Positions 18,454-28,016 of a stretch of 64,000 nt of DNA are shown here, in pieces; position 1 is the stretch's first letter, and each line of letters starts with the position of its first letter. The stretch lies in the NCBI GenBank assembly GCA_023014485.1, contig JAJOZX010000940.1, positions 384,501-448,500 on the forward strand, read 5' to 3'. The notes below the pieces were generated by a model that ran no database searches, was not told the DNA's origin, and saw only the letters and a list, made by a program, of their open reading frames with translations. The stretch is from Bathynomus jamesi. Its lineage: Eukaryota; Arthropoda; Malacostraca; Isopoda; Cirolanidae. Made by a program: the position numbers and the translations under genes.

Positions 18454-21390
18454 AGGGTGGCTATCAGCATATAGGGACAAAAATAATTATTTTTTTAACT
18501 TTAGAGTTCGGAATGTCGAATTTTGTTCTTTATCATGAGAAAACTTAGCATGCCATTTTTTTAAAGCAATCAAATCATATTTAGGCGTGGCGCACGGCAG
18601 TATAAAAATGTAGAGTAATGTACTTTTAATGTACCATTTATTTCTTCGCAAAATTTGCAGAAATTATTATTGAAATGTTTATATGAAATATTCATATGTC
18701 TTCAGATATACAGTTGTAGTTATGATATAATATTAATATATGTAATTACTTGTAACTTTTGGTATCTGAAAAACTGGGAAGGAGCAAGCTGCAACTCAAA
18801 TCCTCAGTTTACATGCTGAGGAAGTGCGTATGTGGTAGTAATTCGTGCTCCATTTATTTCACGGTTAGGAGTTTCACGCCCTAAAATTTTCAATTTTTTT
18901 GCAATCATGGCTAGTACTAGTTATAGTACTCGTTCTAAAACAGATATATTGGCTTGTTGGTCCAATTTTATCAAAAATATTGGGCGATAAACTCCCTTCT
19001 CAGCAGCAAGTTTTGACACACTTTTTTTTACCATCATTCAGAATGCTAAGAACACTTTGATCAGTGTTATGGGTTTCTGGAAGAAAGCTAGTATTCCAAC
19101 TGCACATGAACATGATCTTATTAAGCGGTTGCTCAAACTTCATTCTGAATGGAAAGCATTAAAAAAAAGTAAGTTCCGTCGATCTCAAAAGCAAATTTCC
19201 AATGAAACACACTTCACATCACGACTCAATGAACTATTTGACATTGCACACGAGAATGCTCCGTCTATGATGAAAATAGAAGAAGATAAGAAATTTCTTA
19301 TTGCTCAGCGCAGTGGAAGGAAAGGTCACATAGCTGGCATTGATAAAGTGACAACAATCAAGGAAAGAAATAAGATAATTAGAGAGCAAAATTTTATTAG
19401 CCGCAAGAGAAAACATGAAAAAGAAATACAACAATTAAGCAAAGTTGCAACAATAGATTCAAGTACCAGTAGTGATAACGAGTCGATCCATTTGGGAAAT
19501 AGTCCATCTCAAAAATTGAAAAGTTTTTCTCAGGGTGACACCCAACCACAATTGAAGAAAGCAAGACCTCAAAACATAATGAATCCCGAATTAGCTCAGG
19601 CTCTACATAGAGTCTAGACCGTACAAAGACCAGCAACCGAGCAGCAGCTCATATCGTTGCTGCTACGGCAAAAAGTTTAGGATATGATGTAGAATCACTA
19701 ATCGATCAATAAAGATTCTATTCGCACTAAAAGGATGAAAATTAGAAAAGAAACCAGCTAATATCATTGAACACTTTGCTCCAGAAACCCCCCTAGTAGT
19801 TCACTGGGATGGGAAAATGCTACCTGATATCACAGGAAAAACGTCTGTCGGTCGTTTGTCTGTGGTAGTGACTGGTAAAGATATCGGCAAGTTTCTTGCA
19901 GTCCCTAAACTTACCTCCGAAAGTGCAAAAGCAATTGCAAAGGCTGTTGTTGAAACCGTAAAAGAATAGAATTTAACCAACCAGATCAAAGCTATGTTGT
20001 TTGATACCATGGCAATTAATACAGGAAAGAGAGGAAGTGCCTGCATCCTGATTGGATTGAACAAATGTTGGACAAAAATCTTCTGCACCTAGCCTGTCGT
20101 CATCATATCCATGAGATTATAGTTGAAAATGTATTTGGCGTCCTTTTTGGTCCCTCATCAGGACCTGATATTGCTTTATTTAAGCGATTACAGCTAGAAT
20201 ATAGTAACATTGATAAGCGTAAGTTTTAGCCAGTGATTGGTGATAAAGAAGTGACCTTAGACATATCTGACTCGAAGGAAACAATTAAATTCTGTAAAAC
20301 TAACCTAGAAAGACGTCAACCAAGAGTTGATTAGCGAGAAACCTTAGAATTAACATTGTTGTTTCTGGGAGAAGTAACCCCACGAGGAAGAAGACTGATG
20401 CAACCAGGTGCTCTACATCGTGCACGTTGGCTAGCAAACGTAATTTATTCTATAAAGATTTATCTCCTCGGTTCATATGTTCGTCTAATATCAAGAGAAA
20501 TATCATCTTTAAGAAGATTCAATTTGGTCACTACAAAGATTTATGTAAAAGCATGGTTCTAATGCCCCCAAGCAACTTTAGCTCCTGCAGATGACCTTCA
20601 GCTCTTTCAGCAATTAAAAACTTACCCAGACACTGTCGTCTCCAAATCTGCAGGCAAGGCATTCGGTAATCATTTGTGGTATTTAAGTGAACGTCTGATT
20701 GGTCTCTCTTTCTTTGATGATCGTGTACCTTTAGAAATGATGAAATTGATGGTCGCAGCTCTAAAAAATGAAGGAGATAAATGCCCTCCAAACAGAATTT
20801 GTCCAGCGATTGCTGAAGGAAAAGATCTGTCATCATTTGTCACAGCAAACTCTCGACAACTGTTCTCAATTTTAGGGTTGGAAGATGACTTTCTAACTTC
20901 TGTAGATCCAGCTCAATGGGAACAGATTCCAGATTATCAAAACGCTTCCAAGATTCTTAAAAGCATTAATGTTGTCAAATGATATAGTAGAAAGGGGAGT
21001 AGCATTGATAAAGGACTTTAACGCCTCTGTAACGAGAAATGAGGAACAGACAGTTTTTGCTTCAGGTCGTTGAGGAACATCGTAAAACATTCCCAGATGC
21101 AAGAAAGAAAACATTAGTTGAAGGTCTTCAAAGTTCAACTAGGCGACAATGAGTTGTTAGCACCAACGAAACCCCCTCCATTGAGAGGATAATACTTACC
21201 CTTATGGGTGAGGGGGACCTGGAGCTGAACTCGAAAAAGACTGTAAGTTAAAATCTTCTGGACTCTTGCGGCACCTCTAAAAAATTTCCGATTTGTATAC
21301 AAATTGGTATTCTGAGTTTTTTAGGGAATACAAACAATATTATGGGTTCTGAATTTAACTTTTTGAAGATTATGTTTATACAGCCACCCC
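18454..21390 (+). mobile_element. Family X, copy 2: most complete copy
   Basis: The outermost bases read agggtggctatcagc at 18453 and, reversed from the right, ggggtggctgtataaac ending at 21390, a possible short terminal inverted repeat ggggtggct. No clear target duplication is seen. Both ends lie next to TA-rich sequence. Within it is a roughly 700-codon gene broken by stops and frameshifts. Confidence 0.6.
18907..21145 (+). pseudogene. Family X protein, copy 2 (DDE-like transposase candidate), broken
   Basis: Start at ATG 18907 (MASTSYSTRSKTDILACW), matching copy 1. 19057-19617 is an open stretch with MKIEEDKKFLIAQRS and a basic, Ser-rich tail, possibly a DNA-binding region. Then VHWDGKMLPDITGK (19798), MLFDTMAINTGKRG (19990), LACRHHIHEIIVENVF (20087), GPSSGPDIALFKRL (20149), TPRGRRLMQPGALHRARW (20375), a W-rich segment, HLWYLSERLIGLSFFDD (20670), WEQIPDYQNAS (20915), and ERGVALIKDFNA (20990). 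The Asp residues of HWDGK and LFDT and a Glu in or after the CRHH block are candidates for an RNase-H-like triad; that is inference. I recall similar unnamed proteins in invertebrates but no accepted superfamily name. Several stops make this copy inactive. Confidence 0.72.
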
Positions 21391-21423
21391 AAATTTTATA
21401 TACAGTATATATAAATATATATA

Positions 21424-21480
21424 TGAACTGTAATCAGCTGTAATAAGCTGTAAAAGCTGTAAAAGCTGTAATCAGCCAGC
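21424..21480. repeat. Short tandem repeat (aagctgtaa)n
   Basis: Five or so degenerate copies of a 9-12 base unit, ctgtaa(t)cag/ctgtaaaag. Confidence 0.8.
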
Positions 21481-21489
21481 TGATATAAG

Positions 21490-22135
21490 GTTTAAAATGA
21501 ATGGTGAAGTAATTGAGGAAGTACAAGAGTTTAAGTAGTTGGGTCAAACTATTACCAGCTCCTTGAGTGATGACTCGGATATAAGAAAACAATCTCGAAG
21601 CCTGTGTGCTAAAGCGAATATGACCATAAGGAACTTTCGATTCTGTACAAGTGAAGCTAAAGACACTCTCTTTCGTACTTTCTGCAGTAATATATACGGA
21701 CAACAAATGTGGGTGAATTATAAAAAAGGTTCTGGCAGAACTCTAAATTTGCTGTACAACAGGTCTTTTAGACTCTTACATAAATTACCCCCGAGATGCT
21801 CAGCTTCGCAAATGTTTGCTACTCGCAATATCCCGAGTTTCCCGGAGGTAACAAGACGTGCTCAACGCAGTCTAATGCAAAGAATTAAAAATCAACCAAC
21901 CCGATCATCCAAGCTATCCATGAGTCCTGCCATTTATCCTCTAAGCTATGGACTTCTTGGTACGAAAACGTCTGTCTGTAGCTCCACTTAACTTCGACAT
22001 TACAGTATTATTTCTAGTCAATTGTATATATTTCTCTCCTTAGCATATGAACTGTCATTGTATTAATAATATTTGTCATATGGACTATAGTCTGCCAATA
22101 AACCTTTTCTTTTTCATTTTCATTTTCATATATAT
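21490..22135 (+). pseudogene. LINE C-terminal fragment and 3' UTR (I/Jockey-type)
   Basis: From about 21497 the frame reads MNGEVIEEVQEFK, one stop, then LGQTITSSLSDDSDIRKQSR and SLCAKANMTIRNFRFCT, TLFRTFCSNIYGQQMWVNYK and a LPPRCSASQMFATRNIP tail ending at 21990. This is the region after the RT domain where LINE proteins carry LGxxIT and an F..YC.N.Y...LW motif. The 3' UTR runs to about 22133 and ends in (TTTTCAT)n-type repeats. The same 3' UTR occurs at 61441-61730. The RT is missing, so it is 5'-truncated. Confidence 0.75.
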
Positions 22136-22146
22136 ATATATATAAT

Positions 22147-23067
22147 ACAGGGTGTCCCAGAATTAACTATCTATTTCAATGAAATCGGACAAATTTTTTA
22201 AAAACACACTTTTATTTATGTCTATCATGTTTAATATGTGCTAAAAATGTATAAATTTCTAAATTTTTTTCATAATTTTATTTTCATAATTTTTTCATTA
22301 TCTGGTCCAATAAAAGACCGTCTGAAGTCATAGAATGGCAAAGAGACTCTCCAAAAGTTAACGTGTGGCTTGGAATGACCAAATCCAAAATTTATGGCCC
22401 ATTCTTCTTTGCGGAAGCAACTGTAACAGGTACCGTCTACCTTGATATGCTTCAGCAGTTTCTCGAACCACAGCTTCTTGATGATGGCATTCTTGATAAT
22501 GTTGTGTTTCAACAAGATGGAGCACCATGTCATTATGCTCTAATTGTTCGAGAATACCTCAACAGACGCCTTCCGAATCGGTGGATTGGACGTGGAGGAC
22601 CTCGACCTTGGCCTCCGCGTTCTCCGGATTTGACACCCCTAGATTTCTTTGCATGGGGTTTCATAAAAACAAAGGTTTATCGCCAAAAGATCAATGCTTC
22701 TTGTTGAAACACAACATTATCAAGAATGCCATCATCAAGAAGCTGTGGTTCGAGAAACTGCTGAAGCATATCAAGGTAGACGGTACCTGTTACAGTTGCT
22801 CCCGCAAAGAAGAATGGGCCATAAATTTTGGATTTGGTCATTTCAAGCCACACGTTAACTTTTGGAGAGTCTCTTTGCCATTCTATGACTTCAGACGGTC
22901 TTTCATTGGACCAGATAATGAAAAAATTCTGAAAATAAAATTATGAAAAAAATTTATAAATTTATACATTTTTAACACATATTAAACATGATAAACATAA
23001 ATAAAAGTGTTTTTAAAAATTTGTCCGATTTCATTGAAATAGATAGTTAATTCTGGGACACCCTGTG
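22147..23067. mobile_element. MLE-3: foldback mariner-like element
   Basis: Two inverted arms of about 368 bp (22147-22515 and 22701-23067) flank a 185-bp centre. Ends are acagggtgtcccagaatta and its complement, beside TA-rich sequence. The arms contain part of the transposase gene, so the inverted repeat is not a native TIR: the right part of the element has been replaced by an inverted copy of its left part. The transcript or single strand could fold into one long hairpin. Confidence 0.92.
22300..22707 (+). pseudogene. MLE-3 transposase catalytic fragment
   Basis: Plus-strand frame (open from 22363) has the catalytic half of a mariner-like transposase: PKVNVWLGMTKSKIYGPFFF, VTGTVYLDMLQQFLEPQL, VVFQQDGAPCHYALIVREYL with the second catalytic Asp, and SPDLTPLDFFAWGFIKTKVY with the third. 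It is close in kind to MLE-1 at 1-455. The C-terminus is cut at 22700 where the inverted arm starts. The N-terminal DNA-binding region is absent. An antisense copy of the arm part lies at 22701-22930. Confidence 0.85.
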
Positions 23068-23069
<2 letters not shown>

Positions 23070-23156
<87 letters not shown>

Positions 23157-23157
23157 T
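23070..23157. repeat. (TA)n-(GA)n compound microsatellite
   Basis: TA run to 23103, then GA run with one AA interruption to 23155. Confidence 0.95.
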
Positions 23158-23350
23158 AGCAGTCCCTCTATAATCATCACGATTGACTATCGTTATTTCG
23201 TTAATCGTCCTCCCTCTCTTAACCGTCGTCTGCCCGCGGGGCATCAGCCTTTATTGAGCGCTCAGTGGAGAAGGGCGTTGCCCAGTTTTACTATGCAATT
23301 TACTTTAAAGTATTTGCATTTTTAATTCACTTTAGTAAAATTAAGTGAAA

Positions 23351-23706
23351 ATGAACCCTCCTAAAAATGTACAAAGTGGTGATAAAGGTATCAGAGGTAT
23401 CAGAGGAGTCAAATGAAGAGGAAGAAGAGACTGTCAAGACATTGACAACAGGAAATCTGAAGGATTTCTTCTGGCACTGGGAGAAGATGAAGGATGTTTT
23501 AGAAAATGACCCCAATGCAGAAAGATCCTCCAAAGTCATTCGAGAAACCAATCAAACCTTTCGTTGCTACAAGGAAATTTTAGCAGAGAAAAAGAAGGCT
23601 ACAAGACAACCAACTCTGGATTATTTCTGCAAAAGAAAATCAGATCCACCGAAGTCTCCCCATCCATCAACATCAACAGCAGTAGATCTCCCTGATCTGC
23701 TAATGG
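23351..23706 (+). pseudogene. Tigger (TIGD1-like) transposase C-terminus
   Basis: The frame from 23367 reads an acidic stretch (EESNEEEEET), then DPNAERSSKVIRETNQTFRC, YKEILAEKKKATRQPTLDYF and CKRKSDPP. In Tigger/TIGD1 proteins the C-terminus has a DPN-ER...K..R...-CYKE-L-EKK...Q.TLD.FFK pattern, which this follows. The DDE core and the CENP-B-like DNA-binding domains are missing. It ends in the target duplication of hAT-2 at 23699-23706. Confidence 0.75.
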
Positions 23707-24888
23707 CAGGGGCGTAGCCAGAAATTTGCCAAGGGGAGCGAACTTGGAACTAATCGTAGAAGTATAATTGAGACAGAAATAAATAATTTTTATGTACGAT
23801 CATGATGAGCTTATCATTCAGTTAGAGATGATTAACTAGCTACTGCTAAGACACATTAGGAATAAAAATATAAAAATTATATTATAAAAAATATAAAAAT
23901 GATGATAAAAATCTGATTAGTAACATAATATTCAATGCAAATCGCAATTAGGATGCTTAGATTTGTATTAACATAAGAATAAAAAAGTGCTAATTTCGAG
24001 ATTAAGCATTTCCTTGGACTGTTATCTTTATAAAAGAAAATTATTCTCAGGGCTGGATTAAGAGTTTTCGGGATCCTAAGCCATTTTAGATTTTTAGTAG
24101 TAGGGAAGGCAAGAGGTAGCGGCGAAGGCGCCGAAATTTTTTCACTTTCATTCTCATCCTGTTGTAACCTAGCAATTTTACTGGGATTAACAGTACTTTG
24201 ATCATCATGCTCTGTAGAACCACTGTCAGTTTGGACATTTTTTCTTTTGAAAACTTTATAAAGGTCCATTATCTTTAGTCCTGTGACACCTACAAATAGT
24301 ACTCTACAAAGTTACAAATAGAAATAGGAATTATTACTAACCATAACATTAAAGTCCATTATAATGAAATAAATAATCCAAACAAAATCCACACAAAATT
24401 TTGTGTGAAATACAATGTGAAAAATTATAAATTAAATGAAAACTTTGAAACTAAATTTTAAAATGTGTAAAAAAACTGAATACCAAATTTTAAAAATAAC
24501 ATACTTAATGTTTCATTTCATTTATTAATTACATGTTTGAGACCAAGCGGCCTTCACACATGATCACACACACACATTCATACACACAAAGTTTTAATCA
24601 ATACTTAAAATTATCAAAATTTAGAAAGTTCACAAACTAAATATTTAAATGAATGTAAACAAAAATCGATAAACTGCGGTTGCCAGGTGCCATGAAAAAT
24701 GACGCAATACTCATGAAACACAAAATCGCTAGAAAGCTGGCTAACATTTTTCGATTGGCGCATGAAATTAAATATGTAAAATATTTAATTGAATACGTAA
24801 ATTAAATACGTAAAAATAATCAAAATAATAATTTATTAGCTCAAGGGGGGCGATCGCCCCTGTCGCCCTCCCCTTCGGTACGCCTCTG
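23707..24888 (-). mobile_element. hAT-2 nested in the Tigger element
   Basis: TIRs caggggcgtagcc (23707) and, reversed, cagaggcgtaccg (ending 24888). The flanking 8 bp gctaatgg (23699-23706) and gctgatgg (24889-24896) form the target duplication with one mismatch. Mostly AT-rich non-coding filler. A second hAT-like end, cagggctggattaag, at 24049 suggests another short element nested inside. Confidence 0.85.
24100..24269 (-). pseudogene. Possible hAT N-terminal fragment in hAT-2
   Basis: A minus-strand frame starting MDLYKVFKRKNVQTDSGSTE with an ISAPSPLPLAF stretch looks like the N-terminus of hAT/ZMYM-like transposases. Beyond about 24100 the frame runs into the nested TIR-like sequence and is no longer meaningful. 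Weak support. Confidence 0.35.
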
Positions 24889-25110
24889 GCTGATGGAGGG
24901 TGATTCACCTACTAATCAATAAAACTCCATCACCAAGCCACACCAAGCCCCCTCCATGCGCAGCCAGCCACTTCATAATTTGGTAAGTACAGTATAGCAG
25001 GTGGTCTGGAACGAACTGTCATTATTACATGTATTTCAATGACTCGTTAATCGTCGTTTCCTTAATCGTCGTCTGTTCATGGAACCAATTAACGACGATT
25101 ATATTGAACA

Positions 25111-25604
25111 ACAAATTTTTACTTTTATTCTGTCTCAGCAACAAACAAAGCTGGTTTATATGAAGTCGACGCTGCTGATTCCGAAAATGTTATTAATTTT
25201 GGCGTATCAAGCACAGTTTCCATGACATCTTAAAATATATCATACAATTATTGTATATTGTATATAATACTGTATGTATAATATTGTATAATGGATATAA
25301 TTAATTAAATATTATGCAAAATATTAAAAAATATTAACATCACACGAACTGTAAGAGTAGCAATACACACGACGTAATAAGACAAACATCACATGTGGTC
25401 AGCGTTGCGAGATAATAAAATAAATGAACAGCTTTTATTACTACAAAAATTGAATATTTTTCCAAAACAAAAAATGGAAATTTCTCAAAAACTTTACGTG
25501 ATAAAAAAATAATAAGACCATTTTTGTAATCAGCGTTAGAAACTGTATAATAATGGCAGAAAACGTTTCCTGAGACAAAATCATTGTTAAACAGTGTTAT
25601 AGAA
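25111..25604. other. No recognisable feature
   Basis: AT-rich sequence with short TA/AT runs near 25255-25330. No family motif in any frame. Confidence 0.5.
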
Positions 25605-25607
25605 GGA

Positions 25608-25660
<53 letters not shown>
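25605..25660. repeat. (TA)n microsatellite
   Basis: About 50 bases of pure TA. Confidence 0.97.
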
Positions 25661-25662
<2 letters not shown>

Positions 25663-25664
25663 TA

Positions 25665-25800
25665 TTGCTCCTTAATAAGAGATTAGACCCCCAGTTTGAA
25701 GCGTTTGTTTGTGCATAAAAGTATCGTAGAACTTTCATTCAAAATTTCCCCTCTTTGCTTTGAAATTTTCACTTTTCACTTTTGTCAATTTTCACTTTTC
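25665..25800 (+). pseudogene. CR1-like LINE 3' end scrap
   Basis: agattagacccccagtttga ... gcgtttgtttgtgcataaaa and following UTR match the ends of LINE copies A (12667-12850) and B (58118-58290): the LDxxLNPQLEAFVSA terminus and UTR. Only the last few codons and UTR remain. Confidence 0.75.
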
Positions 25801-25805
25801 TTTTC

Positions 25806-25870
25806 CATACATTAAAGCCAAGTTCACCTTCTCGTCCATTGTTAATTTCGCAGCCATCCCCTACCTAAAA
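25806..25870 (+). pseudogene. Possible family X scrap
   Basis: cattaaagccaagttcacc ... attgttaatttcgcagccat through cccctaccta also occurs at 59839-59895, directly upstream of family X copy 3. About 65 bases. It may be family X or another repeat shared by both places. Confidence 0.4.
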
Positions 25871-25949
25871 GAAAAAGAAATAATATATTATAATCAACAC
25901 TGAAAATTCCTATGATGCGCGACTTTTGTGCCACCATATATATATATAT

Positions 25950-26111
25950 ATATATATATATGATGAATAAAACCACGAAGGAAAGGAAACACAAAATGGT
26001 GCTCAAGCGCTTTCGTCTAATGACATCCTCAGGAACACTGAAGTATATAAAAAGGTTAAGCCTATATATAGGTTACAGAAAGAAAAAAAAAGAAAAATAA
26101 ATAACATACAT

Positions 26112-26158
<47 letters not shown>

Positions 26159-26175
26159 CATATCTATACATACAA

Positions 26176-26208
<33 letters not shown>

Positions 26209-26515
26209 CAATAAACAGAGAAGTAAAAATAATTAAAAATTAAAAATTAAAACCTTAAAGGATTACCAATGAGGCGTACAGATTGTAAGGAAAAATATCG
26301 ATTTTTAGCACAAGATCAAATGGATTATAAAAATACAAATTTATACTGGGACTCTGCCGGGTTTTAACACAATGCTGCCTATGGTCAGGTTTCGATATAT
26401 AAAATGCAAATTAAAAGTTAATCGATTTTTAGCACAAGATCAAATGGATTATAAAAATACAAATTTATACTAGAACTCTGTCCGGGTTTTAACACATTTC
26501 TGCCTATGTTCCGTT
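25950..26515 (-). repeat. PLE-alpha terminal repeat (minus)
   Basis: Runs from gatgaataaaaccacgaagg through hammerhead-like core, tacatacata microsatellites and two tandem copies of a roughly 125-bp block (ctgcctatggtcaggtttcg). Matches the reverse complement of 26790-27368. Confidence 0.85.
26011..26033 (-). ncRNA. Hammerhead-like core, PLE-alpha copy 1
   Basis: Minus strand: CTGAGGA-T-GTC-ATTA-GAC-GAAA, i.e. CUGANGA, short stem II and GAAA. One extra T precedes stem II. Stems I and III were not established. Confidence 0.5.
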
Positions 26516-26763
26516 AGAACAGGACAGTTGTCCAGTGCCCTTTTTGTCCATTTGTCAGAGTTAGCCCACTGTATTGATTGGAATAATGCTTCAGTTTTAT
26601 TCCATTCAAGCAACATTGTTAATAGAAATATTCTTGAGTCTGCCATTATCCAACTTTCAAATAACTTCAACATAAGCAAAGGTCTTTTTCAACTCGATCC
26701 TGTTATGTTGAATTCCTTTAAAGCAGACTTAGATAAGAAGTGTAAAACATTAAATCTTTGGTA
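26515..26763 (+). pseudogene. PLE-alpha C-terminal fragment (plus strand)
   Basis: Frame reads RTGQLSSALFVHLSELAHCI, DWNNASVLFHSSNIVNRNIL, and LDPVMLNSFKADLDKKCKTL to a stop at 26763. It is nearly identical to the end of the minus-strand gene at 28060-28290 and extends its true C-terminus (…KTLNLW). Only the last 80 or so codons, downstream of the GIY-YIG core, are present, so this is a severely 5'-truncated copy in opposite orientation. Confidence 0.85.
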
Positions 26764-26789
26764 AACTTGTCTTCTACTTTATTAACTTT

Positions 26790-27127
26790 TAATTTGCATT
26801 TTATTTTTTTATATATATCGAAACCTGACCATAGGCAGAAACGTGTTAAAACCCGGACAGAGTTCTAGTATAAATTTGTATTTTTATAATCCATTTGATC
26901 TTGTGCTAAAAATCGATTAACTTTTAATTTGCATTTTATATATCGAAACCTGACCATAGGCAGCATTGTGTTAAAACCCGGCAGAGTCCCAGTATAAATT
27001 TGTATTTTATAATCCATTTGATCTTGTGCTAAAAATCGATATTTTTCCTTACAATCTGTACGCCTCATTGGTAATCCTTTAAGGTTTTAATTTTTAATTT
27101 TAATTATTTTTACTTCTCTGTTTATTG

Positions 27128-27160
<33 letters not shown>

Positions 27161-27179
27161 TTGTATATAGATATGTATG

Positions 27180-27214
<35 letters not shown>

Positions 27215-27368
27215 ATGTATGTTATTTATTTTTCTTTTTTTTTTCTTTCTGTAACCTATATATAGGCTTAACCTTTTTATATACTTCAGTGTTCCTGAGG
27301 ATGTCATTAGACGAAAGCGCTTGAGCACCATTTTGTGTTTCCTTTCCTTCGTGGTTTTATTCATCATA
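26790..27368 (+). repeat. PLE-alpha terminal repeat (plus)
   Basis: From atatcgaaacctgaccatag through ttttcatcatata; includes tatgtatg and tgtgtg microsatellites and a hammerhead-like core. Mirror image of 27376-28010, with only a short (TA)n between them. Confidence 0.88.
27295..27316 (+). ncRNA. Hammerhead-like core, PLE-alpha copy 2
   Basis: Same CTGAGGA...GAC-GAAA core as 26011-26033, plus strand. Confidence 0.5.
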
Positions 27369-27375
27369 TATATAT

Positions 27376-27594
27376 ATATATATATGATGAATAAAACCAC
27401 GAAGGAAAGGAAACACAAAATGGTGCTCAAGCGCTTTCGTCTAATGACATCCTCAGGAACACTGAAGTACATAAAAAGGTTAAGCCTATATATGGTTACA
27501 GAAAAAAAAAATAAAAAAATAAATAACATACATACACACACACACATATACACATATATATATAATATATATACATACATATCTATATATACAA

Positions 27595-27627
<33 letters not shown>

Positions 27628-28010
27628 CAATAAACAGAGAAGTAAAAATAATAAAAAATAAAAAAAAATAAAAAAATAATTAAAAATTAAAACCTTAAAG
27701 GATTACCAGTGAGGCGTACAGGTTTGTAAGGAAAAATATCGATTTTTAGCACAAGATCAAATGGATTATAAAAATACAAATTTATACTGGAACTCTGCCC
27801 GGGTTTTAACACAATGCTGCCTATGGTCAGGTTTCGATATATATATAAAAAAATAAAATGCAAATTAAAAGTTAATCGATTTTTAGCACAAGATCAAATG
27901 GATTATAAAAATACAAAATTATACTGGAACTCTGCCCGGGTTTTAACGCACTGCTGCCTATGGTCAGGTTTCGATATATATAAAAAAATAAAATGCAAAT
28001 TAAAAGTTAA
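27376..28010 (-). repeat. PLE-alpha 3' terminal repeat of the main gene (minus)
   Basis: Directly downstream of the minus-strand gene. Contains two tandem copies of a roughly 125-bp block (about 27740-27850 and 27870-27985), microsatellites, and a hammerhead-like core at 27435-27456. Confidence 0.88.
27435..27456 (-). ncRNA. Hammerhead-like core, PLE-alpha copy 3
   Basis: Same core as the other PLE-alpha copies, minus strand, at the 3' end of the main PLE gene. Confidence 0.5.
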
Positions 28011-28016
28011 TAAAGT

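Larger units (their letters stand above)
23180..25110 (+). mobile_element. Tigger/pogo-like element, split by a hAT
   Basis: Both ends carry copies of ttaatcgtcgt-like sequence (about 23190-23235 and 25035-25110) in the manner of Tigger ends, with matching inverse parts such as aattaacgacgatt at 25087-25101. The interior is a short C-terminal transposase remnant (23351-23706), interrupted by hAT-2 and resuming at 24889. Most of the transposase is gone. Exact limits are uncertain. Confidence 0.6.

Noticed and set aside
19801..20836. Minus-strand frames of 95 and 101 codons in family X copy 2
   Set aside because: Antisense to conserved plus-strand blocks such as HWDGK and WYLSE.
26003..27671. 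Tyr/Ile/Val-rich frames over TATG, TG and TA runs
   Set aside because: Products of microsatellite translation; composition alone explains them.
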